Of a stretch of DNA of 64,000 nt, positions 34,298-44,100 are shown piece after piece. Each line of letters starts with the position of its first letter. Position 1 is the first letter of the stretch. Below the pieces are notes generated by a model. It did no database searches. It worked only from the letters and a program-made list of their open reading frames with translations, and had not been told where the DNA came from. The position numbers and the translations under genes were made by a program. This DNA is from Desulfonema magnum (GTDB lineage: Bacteria; Desulfobacterota; Desulfobacteria; Desulfobacterales; 4be13): contig NZ_CP061800.1 of NCBI RefSeq assembly GCF_017377395.1, positions 3,555,633 through 3,619,632 of the forward strand, given 5' to 3'.

Positions 34298-34960
34298 ATG
34301 CAGACCAAAAAACAGATTACCCGGATACTTGTTTGTATGCTTCTTCTGCTCCCTGTCGTGTCTGAGAGTATGGCAGCAGACACGCCTCCGGATGTGATTC
34401 AGGCGGCAGAAGAGGGGTTGCTGCCATTCCTCAGGCGAATTCCTCAGGGTGAGCAGGAAAGATTCGGTTTTACAAAAACAGACAATCCCGATCAGGCTTA
34501 CCTGGGAAATCCTTTCAGACTTCACACAATCCCCCCCGCGGCCATCTCCGAATATCAGCCCGGGGATACGGCTGATTCCCTCATCTCTGAAACCCGAATG
34601 TGGTATTTCCCGGTGATGCTTAAAGATGAATTTCGGGCCATTCTGATTGTGGATCAGATGAATGGTCAATGGAAGGCAGTCTCACTGGGCCGGGCAAAAC
34701 TGGCCCGCCAGCTCGGCAAAGTCAGCAAAGTATGGTCCCGAAAGAGGGGATATGCCCCGCGACTGATCGCCGTGTTTCAGGTCGGGGAATATCTTTTCAC
34801 CGTGCCGGAAAAAGGGGATTATAATCTGACCTCTCTCTCCCCGGAGAAGAGAAGCGTCAAAAAACGATCTGCTCAGACCGATTCAAATTTGGATGAGCTT
34901 TCCCATACCATTGAGCGATTGAATATTGAATTGAAAAATGAAAAATTATCTGATTATTAA
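34298..34960 (+). CDS. Secreted protein of unknown function, partner of the C39-like protease
   Basis: This 220-residue protein starts at the ATG at 34298, after TTAAAAGGAGCTTT; an upstream in-frame ATG lies in repeat DNA. A signal peptide is clear (RILVCMLLLLPVVSESMAAD, cleavage likely after MAA). The mature part is mixed alpha/beta with no cysteines seen, including WYFPVMLKDEFRAILIVDQM and GYAPRLIAVFQVGEYLFTVP. A basic stretch (KRSVKKRSAQ) and a charged helical tail end the chain. I do not recognise a family. It ends 18 bp before the papain-like protease gene on the same strand, so the two are almost certainly co-expressed; it might be an inhibitor, chaperone or co-substrate of that protease. 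Confidence 0.75.
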   Translation: MQTKKQITRILVCMLLLLPVVSESMAADTPPDVIQAAEEGLLPFLRRIPQGEQERFGFTKTDNPDQAYLGNPFRLHTIPPAAISEYQPGDTADSLISETRMWYFPVMLKDEFRAILIVDQMNGQWKAVSLGRAKLARQLGKVSKVWSRKRGYAPRLIAVFQVGEYLFTVPEKGDYNLTSLSPEKRSVKKRSAQTDSNLDELSHTIERLNIELKNEKLSDY

Positions 34961-34978
34961 TTCTCATAGGGGGCCGCT

Positions 34979-36166
34979 ATGAAATATTTTTTGTTGATGC
35001 AAAAATACCTTCTGCCCGCATTAATAGCTTTTCAACTGGGAATAACAGCCGCTTCCGCCGCTATTCTGAACATTCCCCAGAAAAATCAGGAAAAGTCAGA
35101 ATGGTGCTGGGCAGCATCTTCCCAAGCCATTCTCGAATATTACGGCGTGGTAAAAACTCAGACTGAGATCGCTGATTACGGAACAGAAGGTGCCAATATT
35201 TGGAACTATCTGTGGGGCATCGGCAAAAACCCCCCACGAAACGGGGTGGATAAAATCCTCCTCCACTTCGGCACAATCGGAAGTTCGGGATCCGACGGAG
35301 CATTATCTCAGTCCGTTGTTCAGACACAGATGGACGCGGGCAGGCCGGTCGTGGTCAACTGGGAATGGACCAGCGGCGGGGCGCATATCCTTGTTGGCCA
35401 TGGAATAGACGGTGATACCATGTACCTGATGGATCCGTGGGATGGGCCGACGATAGACACCTATGACTGGGTTGTAAAGGGAGACAACCATGAGTGGAAA
35501 TGGAGTTTGAAGATCACCAGCAATCCGCCGGAAAGTGTGATACAGGACTGCAACGGAGAGTGGGGCGGCACGGCCTTTATTGACAACTGCGGGGAATGCG
35601 TAGAGGGAAACACCGGAAAAACCGCTTGCGAACAGGACTGCAATGGTGATCATCACGGCACGGCCTTTATTGACAACTGCGGGGAATGCGTGGGGGGAAA
35701 TACCGGAAAGACTGCATGCGAACAGGACTGCAACGGTGATTGGGGCGGCACGGCCTTTATTGACGAATGCGAGGAATGCGTGGGGGGAGATACCGGAAAG
35801 ACTGCGTGCGAACAGGACTGTAACGGTAATTGGGGCGGCACAGCCTTCTTTGACAACTGTGATGAATGTGTGGGCGGAGATACTGGAAAAGAGGCCTGCA
35901 TTCAGGACTGCAACGAGGAATGGGGCGGCACTGCATTTATTGACAAATGCGGGAAGTGCGTGGGAGGAAGTACCCAAAAAATCCACTGTGTTGACATTAG
36001 TGATGACGGGGCAGCGGGCCTGAATGATATTATCCTGGCCCTGAAAATATTGTCAGAAAGAGACACAGGGGATGTGGCTATTGATCTGAGTGCAGATATA
36101 AATGAAGACGGAAAAATTGGGATGCCTGAGGTGATTCACCTGCTGCGGACCCTCGCACTACAATAA
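34979..36166 (+). CDS. Secreted papain-like (C39/C70-type) cysteine protease with Cys-rich repeats and dockerin
   Basis: The 395-residue protein has a signal peptide (ALIAFQLGITAASA) and a papain-like peptidase domain of about 150 residues: catalytic Cys43 in SEWCWAASSQAILEYYG, His136 in GGAHILVGHGIDGD and Asp152 in MDPWDG, as in bacteriocin-processing-like or YopT/AvrRpt2-like C39/C70 folds. From about residue 186 come five copies of a ~31-residue unit with the pattern DCNG.WGGTAFIDNCGECVGG, each holding four cysteines. The last ~55 residues form a dockerin-like module (GLNDIILALKILS...ADINEDGKIGMPEVIHLL). The unit resembles Cys-rich DCNG repeats of other secreted bacterial proteins. Several units differ by only a few bases, suggesting recent expansion. 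It follows the 34298 gene by 18 bp. Confidence 0.85.
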   Translation: MKYFLLMQKYLLPALIAFQLGITAASAAILNIPQKNQEKSEWCWAASSQAILEYYGVVKTQTEIADYGTEGANIWNYLWGIGKNPPRNGVDKILLHFGTIGSSGSDGALSQSVVQTQMDAGRPVVVNWEWTSGGAHILVGHGIDGDTMYLMDPWDGPTIDTYDWVVKGDNHEWKWSLKITSNPPESVIQDCNGEWGGTAFIDNCGECVEGNTGKTACEQDCNGDHHGTAFIDNCGECVGGNTGKTACEQDCNGDWGGTAFIDECEECVGGDTGKTACEQDCNGNWGGTAFFDNCDECVGGDTGKEACIQDCNEEWGGTAFIDKCGKCVGGSTQKIHCVDISDDGAAGLNDIILALKILSERDTGDVAIDLSADINEDGKIGMPEVIHLLRTLALQ

Positions 36167-36338
36167 GTTTGTTCATCGCTTTGAATACTTATTCGGAAAG
36201 ATGATGAGGCGATTATTGCGGAGCAGTTGTCTGATGGGGAAAATGTCTTATAAGATAAATGCTACAAATATATCGCCTCCACGAGGCTTGGCCAGCCTCC
36301 CCTCGGACTATGAAAGGTTTCTGCTATCCGTCTCCTTG

Positions 36339-36941
36339 TCAGCCTGCCCCGTCATCGGGGACTAAAGAAGAACTTCTCAGAATTGTCCCCTCACCCGGAT
36401 AAATTTTACGCGCCTCATGCGGGGTGGGCCTGCTGACTTCCGGCCAATGTCCGGGACGAGGTTCAGCTCCTTCCTGTGCAACCGGAGAGGGATTTGTATC
36501 CCTCATTTTCGGGTTTTTTCTGATGTTTATCTCCGCCACAGGTGCGCTGAATTCAATGGCAATATTATTGGGATCAAAGGTGTAAACGGAGTGAATGAAA
36601 CCATGATCAATCACTTCTGAAACCCAGATATCAGCAGCTTCGAGCTTGTCTTTCAGTTCCCAAAGATCACCATCGCTTTCAACCTCAAATGAGACATGAT
36701 CAAATGCAAAAGGGCCTCTGACCGGTACGCCATGATCTTTTTCAGGACATTTTTCCACATCAGGCCACTCAAAAAACGCGATCATGTCATGCTCAGTGAT
36801 CTCGAAAAAATAATGCCGGTACCCGGGATGTCCGAGACCCGCGACAAGACGCATTCCCAGCAAATCCCGCCAGAAACGAATGGTGGTGTCCATGTCTTTT
36901 GTGACCATTGCCAGATGACTGATTCCGGTGTATTTTGCCAT
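36339..36941 (-). CDS. VOC-superfamily (glyoxalase/dioxygenase-like) protein
   Basis: The first ~135 residues of this 200-residue protein form a vicinal-oxygen-chelate fold: TGISHLAMVTKDMDTTIRFW at the start with His9, a second half beginning FAFDHVSFEVESDGDLWELK, and the closing DPNNIAIEFS with the metal Glu. Members include glyoxalase I, extradiol dioxygenases and antibiotic-resistance proteins; the reaction here is unknown. The last ~65 residues (PSPVAQEGAEPRPGHWPEVS...) are proline-rich and unlike the fold, perhaps a disordered tail. The ATG at 36941 follows AAAAAGGGGAGATATAAA. The gene is on the minus strand, convergent with the protease gene at 34979. Confidence 0.88.
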   Translation of the reverse strand: MAKYTGISHLAMVTKDMDTTIRFWRDLLGMRLVAGLGHPGYRHYFFEITEHDMIAFFEWPDVEKCPEKDHGVPVRGPFAFDHVSFEVESDGDLWELKDKLEAADIWVSEVIDHGFIHSVYTFDPNNIAIEFSAPVAEINIRKNPKMRDTNPSPVAQEGAEPRPGHWPEVSRPTPHEARKIYPGEGTILRSSSLVPDDGAG

Positions 36942-37034
36942 TTTATATCTCCCCTTTTTCTGAAGATTTCGGTTACCATTTGACCGGAGTTTGCCAGACG
37001 AGGGTTGCAGCCCTGTCCGGCAAATGTGATTTTT

Positions 37035-38252
37035 TCAATATGGCGATATGAGCGGAACCGATGCCTTATAAAACACGGCATTTCCCTCAATGCGATATTT
37101 TTCCACGGCAGCGGGAATAATCACGGATGTTCCCTTATTCACTTTGACGGTATATTTCTTATCCGCCGGAATGATCCTGGCCGTCCCTTTGGTGCAGAGG
37201 AGCATCTCAACGCTCTTGGTGGCAAAGGTCGCATTTGTCATGTTTTTCTTCACCGAGACAACAGACAGAACAAATTCATCTGCCTTGCCGGAATACACGC
37301 TTTCATATTTGCTGATTTTCTGAGGAGTCAGGATATTTAGATCTCGTTCCTGAAAATTGAGTACTCTCAGAAGCTCAGTCAGATCAACATGCTTGGGAGT
37401 GAGTCCGCCCCTTAATACATTGTCCGAATTCGCCATGAGTTCGATTCCCACGCCGTCAAGATATGCATGAAGTTCGCCTGCCGGAAGAAACATGGCCTGG
37501 CCCGGGTCAAGGCAAATCAGATTCAGAAAAATAGGAGACAACACACCGATATCTGACAGATAAACACTGTGGAGCTTAATGATCCACTTAAAAACCGGAT
37601 CGTCTTCCGCATATTTATGGGCATTGACAACTGCATTGGCAATGACTTCTTTTTGGCGATGAAGGTCCATTGTCATCAGTCCATGAAAAAAGCGTGTCAA
37701 ACCTCGCCGATCCGGCTGTTTCAGAAGATCATCAACTTCGTTTTCCAGTCTTTTGGGACAGATTCTCTCCATCAGCGGCAACATATCCGAGATTTTACGA
37801 AAACCGTTCAACGCCCAAAAAGGGGTCAGCGCACAAATACATTCGGGCTTGTGGTTGTCATCCTTATAATTCCTGTTGGCCGCGTCCAGGGGAATATTCA
37901 GCCGGTTTTCTCTTTCAAAGCCCTGCCTGGCCTGTTTCTGGTTGGGATGCGCCTGGATGGAAAGCGGTTTTGCAGCAGCAAGGACTTTGAAAAGATACGG
38001 AAGCTTGTTATTGAATTTTTCCGCGACTGCTTTTCCGAGAATATCCTCCGGATTTTTTTCGATTAACGCTGACAGGGATATCCATTTGCCACCGGATTTG
38101 ACCCGGGAAGGGGCCTTGGGATGCGCTCCCATCCAGAGTTCGGCCTGGGGATTGTCCGAAGGCGGTTTTTTGCCCAGCAACTCCGACATAGCCGTATGAG
38201 ACCCCCATGCGTATTCCTGGACCGTGTTTTTCAGCACGCTTATTCTTTTCAT
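37035..38252 (-). CDS. manA: Mannose-6-phosphate isomerase, class I
   Basis: This 405-residue zinc enzyme interconverts fructose-6-phosphate and mannose-6-phosphate, feeding the phosphomannomutase at 4593. Signatures are YAWGSHTAMSELLG near the N-terminus, LWMGAHPKAPS, KPLSIQAHPNQKQA with zinc ligands Gln and His, HKPECICAL with Glu, and the AGELHAYLDGVGIELMANSD motif near residue 270. Length and domain order fit type I PMI. Its ATG overlaps the stop of the upstream trypsin-like protease gene (ATGA), and its ribosome site (ATAGGAGGTTTG) lies inside that gene's last codons, so translation of the two is coupled. Confidence 0.96.
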   Translation of the reverse strand: MKRISVLKNTVQEYAWGSHTAMSELLGKKPPSDNPQAELWMGAHPKAPSRVKSGGKWISLSALIEKNPEDILGKAVAEKFNNKLPYLFKVLAAAKPLSIQAHPNQKQARQGFERENRLNIPLDAANRNYKDDNHKPECICALTPFWALNGFRKISDMLPLMERICPKRLENEVDDLLKQPDRRGLTRFFHGLMTMDLHRQKEVIANAVVNAHKYAEDDPVFKWIIKLHSVYLSDIGVLSPIFLNLICLDPGQAMFLPAGELHAYLDGVGIELMANSDNVLRGGLTPKHVDLTELLRVLNFQERDLNILTPQKISKYESVYSGKADEFVLSVVSVKKNMTNATFATKSVEMLLCTKGTARIIPADKKYTVKVNKGTSVIIPAAVEKYRIEGNAVFYKASVPLISPY

Positions 38253-40840
38253 ATCAAACCTCCTATTGAGTGTAAGATAAATATCGCTTCCTCGGGTCCG
38301 ATCTTTCCGTTTTCACTGACATCCGCACCTGGATAAATATAATCATCAGTATGGATTCCGGCCAATACTTTTAACGTCAGGATGAGGTCTCGTAAATCCG
38401 CGGCACCGCCGCTGTAATCAATATCCCCGGGAACAGTGACTGCATCTTTGTCCGTCACCCGGATGATCTCCGAAACAGACTCGCAATTTTCAGCACACGC
38501 GGTAATCGTGACGATCTCCATTCTGTCATAAACACCATCATCAACAACAGTCAGATCAAATGTCGCCGATGTCTGTCCCGCAGGAATAAGCACTGTTTCA
38601 GGCACGGTGATTTCAGAAGTGTCATCTGAGCCAAGGCAGATAATGAGCGGACTGTCCGGCGGATGATTCAGACTTACCGCTCCCTGGCCTGTAAGCACAG
38701 CATCTCTCTCCGACACGATTTCAGGAAGATTTATCAACAGAAACTTACATGGTCTGTAAGCATTGAGGTCACTCTCCGTAAAATTTTCAGGAACACCGTC
38801 TCCCCTTGAAAGCCCTGCGATTCCGTCTCTTGCGGAAATATTCAGATAGGTGATGCGAATGACACCGTTGAAAAACATTTCAATTTGGAAGCTGTTTGAA
38901 TTCGTGCGAGGAGATTTCAGAACATTCTGTCTGGCGAGAAGGTTATTTTGCGCATGTCCGGCCGGAGTTCGGGAATCCGAGTCTGTAAATTCCGGGATAT
39001 CCAGATAAGTCACAACAGCTTTGTCAGCCATCTGTTTCCAGGTTATGCTGGTTGTTCCTTCGGGATCCAGATCATCAAGCAGGGCCGAAATACGAGGTTC
39101 CTTAAAATGAAACGCCAATGATCTGTCCTGTTCATTGATGCCGGACTTAAAACTGATGTCACCGTCACTTCCCACATAAAATGAGGAATAGCTCACGCCA
39201 TAAAGGGATACTTGTTTCCCACCTGACAGAAGAACCGATTCATAAGCATCATCCGGAAGAGAAAGCGTGGTTCCGTCCCCGGGATCAGTTGGAAAAGCCG
39301 CGGCCGCTTCGTGACAGGCTTCATAGAAATTTTCTGAGCCATCCGGCGTAAATGTAATTCTCTGATAAGCCAGATCATTATTTTCAAATGCTTCGGTGAA
39401 AAAATCAAAATCATAATGGGTCACCTTCATATGGCCGGTGCCGGAGTCCCACCCTGTCACTGACGCGGTGATCATTACAGTCTGGGTATCATCTGCTTCT
39501 CCATCGTAAATGACTGTAATATCAAATGTCGCCGTGGTCTGACCCGCGGGGATAATCACGTTCGCGGGAACAGTGACTTCAGTTGTATCATCTGAATTCA
39601 GCATTACAGATACATCCTGATCCACCGCGATGCTGACCGTAACGGTTCCCTGATCAGAAAGTACGCCATCGCTTTCGGAAGCAGTTTCAGGCACACTGAG
39701 GGTGAGACTCGCTTTTTCATTGTCATTTAAATTAATTATGTTAGTTGCACTTCCATACTGAGAAGCTGATGCAGTAATAATAACGGACCGTGAACCATCA
39801 AGGAATGTGTTGTCCGGAACAGTGATATCAAAAGCAGCAGAAGTCCGGCCTGCGGGAATAATAACCGTGTCTGGTATGATGGTCTCCAAAGGTTTGTCCG
39901 AATTCAGATTCACCAAAAGATCACTCTCCGCCCCTTCCTGTATGCTCACGATTCCCTGTTCTTTAAGGACACCGTCTCCTTCTGTGGCATTGTCAGGAAG
40001 GCTGAGGGTCAGGGTGGATACATATTCATGGATAAAATCAAGAAATTGAGATACTCGTGTATAGACGCCGTAATATCCTGGTTCCGCGCATCCTTCCCCC
40101 CAACTGACAATTCCTGCCAGAGACCATGTGTTCCCATCACGCACAATAAGGGGGCCGCCGCTGTCACCAAAACATGAATCCTTGCCGCCTTCGGCGTAGC
40201 CCGCACACACCATGTTATCTGTAATGTCATCAGCAGCATAAGCCTGGCTGCATATTTCATTGGAGATAATCGGAAGGGAAACCTGCTGCAAGGTCTCCGG
40301 CGATTTAAAACTATTCACATCCGTATCTCCCCAGCCCATAGCCACAGCTTCTTTTCCTTCTATGACGCTGTCCTTTGGAACCAGAGGGAGAACTTCCTGA
40401 GAAGCTTCTTCTTCTAATTCCAAAAGCGCAATATCTGAATCACACAACTCATCGTCATAGGAAGGATGAGAAATAATTCTTCTGACTTTGATCCGTTGCC
40501 CTGTGTCATTTTTCAGATCATGGACACCCAGAACAACATCAATATCTTCAGGAGCTATATCAATGCCAAGCCATTCATCTCTTACGCAGTGGGCTGCTGT
40601 GACCACCCAGCGGGGATGGATGAGAGAGCCGCCACAGAAGTGGCCGTCGTAGTTGGAGGACTCGTCACCTTCAATCAATGCTGTCATCCAGGGCCAGTCT
40701 CCTGGTTCCGCGTCATGGCCCCCCACAATTCTGACAGATTTTTTAGTCGCTGCTGACGGGTCTGAGCTTTGGCTCAACTCAGCATAAGCTGAAGCAGTAA
40801 AAAGGATCATTCCAATGAGTAAGATATAAACAATTTTCAT
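38249..40840 (-). CDS. Secreted trypsin-like serine protease with Calx-beta-like repeats and dockerin
   Basis: From the ATG at 40840 (ribosome site AGAGGTG) the protein has 863 residues: a signal peptide (MKIVYILLIGMILFTASAYA), then a chymotrypsin-fold domain starting at the classic activation site RIVGGHDA. The triad is His84 (VVTAAHC), Asp136 (DSDIALLEL) and Ser227 (CFGDSGGPL). Three ~100-residue Calx-beta-like repeats share the phrase IIPAGQTSATFDITV; a ~200-residue beta-rich insert of nidogen-like appearance separates the second and third. The final ~55 residues are dockerin-like (GGAADLRDLILTLKVLAG...ADVSENGKIGPEEAIFIL). An in-frame extension of 79 codons upstream comes from a dispersed repeat and is not part of the protein. 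The stop overlaps the manA start. Confidence 0.9.
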   Translation of the reverse strand: MKIVYILLIGMILFTASAYAELSQSSDPSAATKKSVRIVGGHDAEPGDWPWMTALIEGDESSNYDGHFCGGSLIHPRWVVTAAHCVRDEWLGIDIAPEDIDVVLGVHDLKNDTGQRIKVRRIISHPSYDDELCDSDIALLELEEEASQEVLPLVPKDSVIEGKEAVAMGWGDTDVNSFKSPETLQQVSLPIISNEICSQAYAADDITDNMVCAGYAEGGKDSCFGDSGGPLIVRDGNTWSLAGIVSWGEGCAEPGYYGVYTRVSQFLDFIHEYVSTLTLSLPDNATEGDGVLKEQGIVSIQEGAESDLLVNLNSDKPLETIIPDTVIIPAGRTSAAFDITVPDNTFLDGSRSVIITASASQYGSATNIINLNDNEKASLTLSVPETASESDGVLSDQGTVTVSIAVDQDVSVMLNSDDTTEVTVPANVIIPAGQTTATFDITVIYDGEADDTQTVMITASVTGWDSGTGHMKVTHYDFDFFTEAFENNDLAYQRITFTPDGSENFYEACHEAAAAFPTDPGDGTTLSLPDDAYESVLLSGGKQVSLYGVSYSSFYVGSDGDISFKSGINEQDRSLAFHFKEPRISALLDDLDPEGTTSITWKQMADKAVVTYLDIPEFTDSDSRTPAGHAQNNLLARQNVLKSPRTNSNSFQIEMFFNGVIRITYLNISARDGIAGLSRGDGVPENFTESDLNAYRPCKFLLINLPEIVSERDAVLTGQGAVSLNHPPDSPLIICLGSDDTSEITVPETVLIPAGQTSATFDLTVVDDGVYDRMEIVTITACAENCESVSEIIRVTDKDAVTVPGDIDYSGGAADLRDLILTLKVLAGIHTDDYIYPGADVSENGKIGPEEAIFILHSIGGLI

Positions 40841-41174
40841 TTGACAGCACCTCTGATTTGTAGCTGATGCAGGCTTTCTGGCAACCTGGACTGAATTTAT
40901 TCTGATTATAACGGATTCAGGGGAGGGCCCCGCCGTTCCGGAAAATCGTGATATTTTCAGATGCCGGACCGCGTGCGATTTTTTTTTGACCGAAAAGACA
41001 ATGCCGCAAAGACACGGGGACACAGAGAGACGCAGGGATCCTTTGTGAGACTTCGCGCCTTCGTGCCTTCGTGGCATTGCCGCACATCGCGCCGGTTTTC
41101 CCCGGAATGACGTCCGGGGAGGACGGCGTCCTGTGACATGATAATTTCAGCATGCCGCGCCCTCCCCTGAATCT
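40841..41174. repeat. Intergenic with a CTTCGTGCCTTCGTGGCA-type repeat
   Basis: Between about 40998 and 41090 lies a repeat of the form CGCAAAGACACGGGGACACAG...CTTCGTGCCTTCGTGGCA. A related copy is at 61155-61262, again immediately 5' of a minus-strand gene. In both places it extends the gene's reading frame upstream with an Arg/Ser/Cys-rich sequence. No gene is seen in this gap. Confidence 0.75.
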
Positions 41175-44100
41175 TTATATTCCCTTTAGTTTTTGAATCA
41201 GCAGACAAGCGTCATCCGGGTCTTCAATCTCTAGTTCAAGCTCAGTGCCGCTGCCCTGTGCAACAATTTCCCCCAGAATTTCCAAAAACTCATCCAGTGT
41301 TTTCATGCCTTCGGGCGGAACATTTTCCATTGTCAGATGAAGCCTGCCGCCATTTGGAATCTCCAAGTCAATCATTTCAAGCGTTCGGATCGTTGATTTG
41401 GCACCCCTTGCGTATAAACTCCCGATAGTTCCGAGTAAGGGAAACATCCGATTCGCGCCCTCCCGGCCCGAAAGCATAAAGATTTCTGCTTGTTTCTTTA
41501 TCCATCCTCGTTTTGTAATAAGCTCCGGTGTGGCAAGGATCGTCTCCGGTCTGACAACAGCGGCAATAACACCTTGTCCGTACATTAAATCCGAAGGTTT
41601 TTCCTGCTGATCAGGTTCTCCGCTGTAAGACGCGAGTTTTCCGCCATGAATCAGATCCGTTGTGACATCTGTTACGGTTCTGTCAGGAATATCGCTGAAT
41701 TCTTTTTTTACCTGACAAATCACATCTGCCACAGTTGCCGCTTCATATTTTTTCACGGTTTCGGCAACCACACTTTTCACCTTTTCCTTATCAATCTGTG
41801 CTGGTTCCCAGCCTCGCTGGCCGGCCCCCCGGGAACTGATGAGAGACCAGCCCTTTGCCGAAAGATCTGCATTAAAAGGGAGATTCTCCGTGTCCCGACT
41901 GAAAAATTCATCTGGTTTTTCAGTCTGCCCTGCCATGCGAAAAAGACACCAGACCCCTCGTTCCATTCCGGCTCTGATGATCTGATCCAGTAAGGCCGGA
42001 CTTTCCAGAATGGGCCATTGCCGCTTACAGGCAAAATTCTCCCGTATCGAACTCAGCCCCGGGGTCTGATATCTTTCAAAAAAAAGTTTTTTCAACGCAT
42101 AAGATGTTTCTTTGGTAAACGCCATATCCGTGGTAATGAGTTCGCCCTCGCTTTTCAGCACACGGCGAATTTCCTCAATCACCGAGGCGCCGCCTTCCCC
42201 GCCGCCTGTGCTGATTTCCTTACGAACCACCTGACCCGAAGCCGAAGGAAAACAAAGCCCGTCGTAACACTGAGTTACCGTGGTGATCAGTGCGAGTTCC
42301 CGTTCTTTTAACCTGGGTTCAAATTCGTTTTCAATCAGTTTGGTCAGACTTATTCCGTAGTTTTCCGGCTGTTTTCTGAGCCTCCGCATGGCAAGCACCG
42401 TGCGCGCCAAGCCCTCCATGCGGTTCAGCATGTCTTTGGCCTGCATGGTTTTTTCCATATCCCGGGACTGGGTGCGGACCGTTCTGGGAACAAGGAGAAA
42501 AACCATATTCTGTTGTATTCGCGGCCGGTTTGCACCTGCGGTCGTAAAAAACTGTTCAGGAACAATCTGATCCGCATCCAGCCCGATCATTGCGAGAATC
42601 GGTTTTTTGGTTTTGTCCGGCACATGTTCGGGCGCGGAAACATCATGCACCACCTGAAACGTGCCTTCCTCCCGTCTGACAACCTTCCGGGCAGTTGACG
42701 CCAGAAGTTCGTCAATCTGGTCCCTTGTAAGTCCGCCCCGAATCGCTGCCAGCGCACGGTTTACCGACGGCTCCAGACTGGCGTAATACCGTGCCTGATG
42801 AAAACGGAGATACTGGGCGCTGTTCTCAATCTCTTTTAACGCGGTTTCAACCTGGGGCGGTGTTACCCCGGGAAACGCGACATTCAGAAGCGCGTCCGGC
42901 TCTGTAATTCCGAAAAGATTTGAGCCCAGGGATTTTGAGCGTCCCACAAGACTGTGCAGAAACACGGTTTTCCATGTATATTCGTAAAGCGGGTATCCCC
43001 GGGGATGCGGATTTTTCTGATCTGCCATCTGGGCATAACTGCGGCCCGCGGCAAGACCTGAAGTATCAGGACCGCCCACATCGGTATTCAGCACCGGAAG
43101 AAGGTCCCCTCCGCCAGTTCTGCCTAAAATTTCATTCACCGTTCTCGGATCCGCCAAATGAAGATGGCAGGTGTGAATCATGGGAACACGATTTCCATTT
43201 TTCTTCCATAAACCGCGGACAACCAGGGCCAGCACTCTCAGGACACCCCGTGTCCCCTGAAAGGTCTCAATGCTTGCCATTTTTTCATTGAGAAAACGGA
43301 TAAAGGTGGGATGAAACGGGTAGCTCGCAAGCATGATATCGCGATAATCTTCCCGTGACGCGCGGGCCGGGAGTTCGGAAGCATGTATTTTGTACATCTC
43401 CATATAGGTGTCTGCTGTCACTCTCGGTTCCCGGGAGTCAATGGAATGGAAAAGCCTTTTGGAAAGCACGCGGGAAATCTCATTCCCATGAACCGGCACT
43501 ACTGTTGTGGCGTCTCTGGATACGACGCTGATAACGCTTTTTTCCGCTTTTTGTGTCACCTGGGCAGCCTGTTCAGTACTAATGTCCTCACCTTTCACTT
43601 TTGAGATCAGGCTCGCCAGTTTCTCCGTCTCCCTTGCAAATGCGTCGCCCGCGCCCGCCAATGTGAGTACCACGGCAATCCCCGAATGCTGTCTGGCAAA
43701 GCCGTGCAATGACATGAGAAATGCCGCAAGCTGATCTCCGCCATCAGGCCGAGCGGCCTGAAGTCTGGCCCCGTACTGAGCCAGTTCATCCAGCATGAGA
43801 AGCACTTTTTTTCCGCCCAGAACTGTATCAAAATAATTTCGTCCGGGCGCGGCATACGATGCTGCCTCATTTCTGATCTGATGATACAAGTCCTCACCGC
43901 CGACCTGAAACGCAATTTCTCCCCATAGCGTATAAGGCAGAAGAGCGGTTCCCCTGGGCTTATGCACAGGCAGTTCGTCTCCGGCCACCCCCACAACATG
44001 AATCTCTCCCGGGGCAGGCAGCAACTCAGGCGCAAGCATCTGGCTGACGTGTTCGGCAAGTTCCCGGCCCCTGAATCCCAGGTGGGCAAGTCCGATCAGC

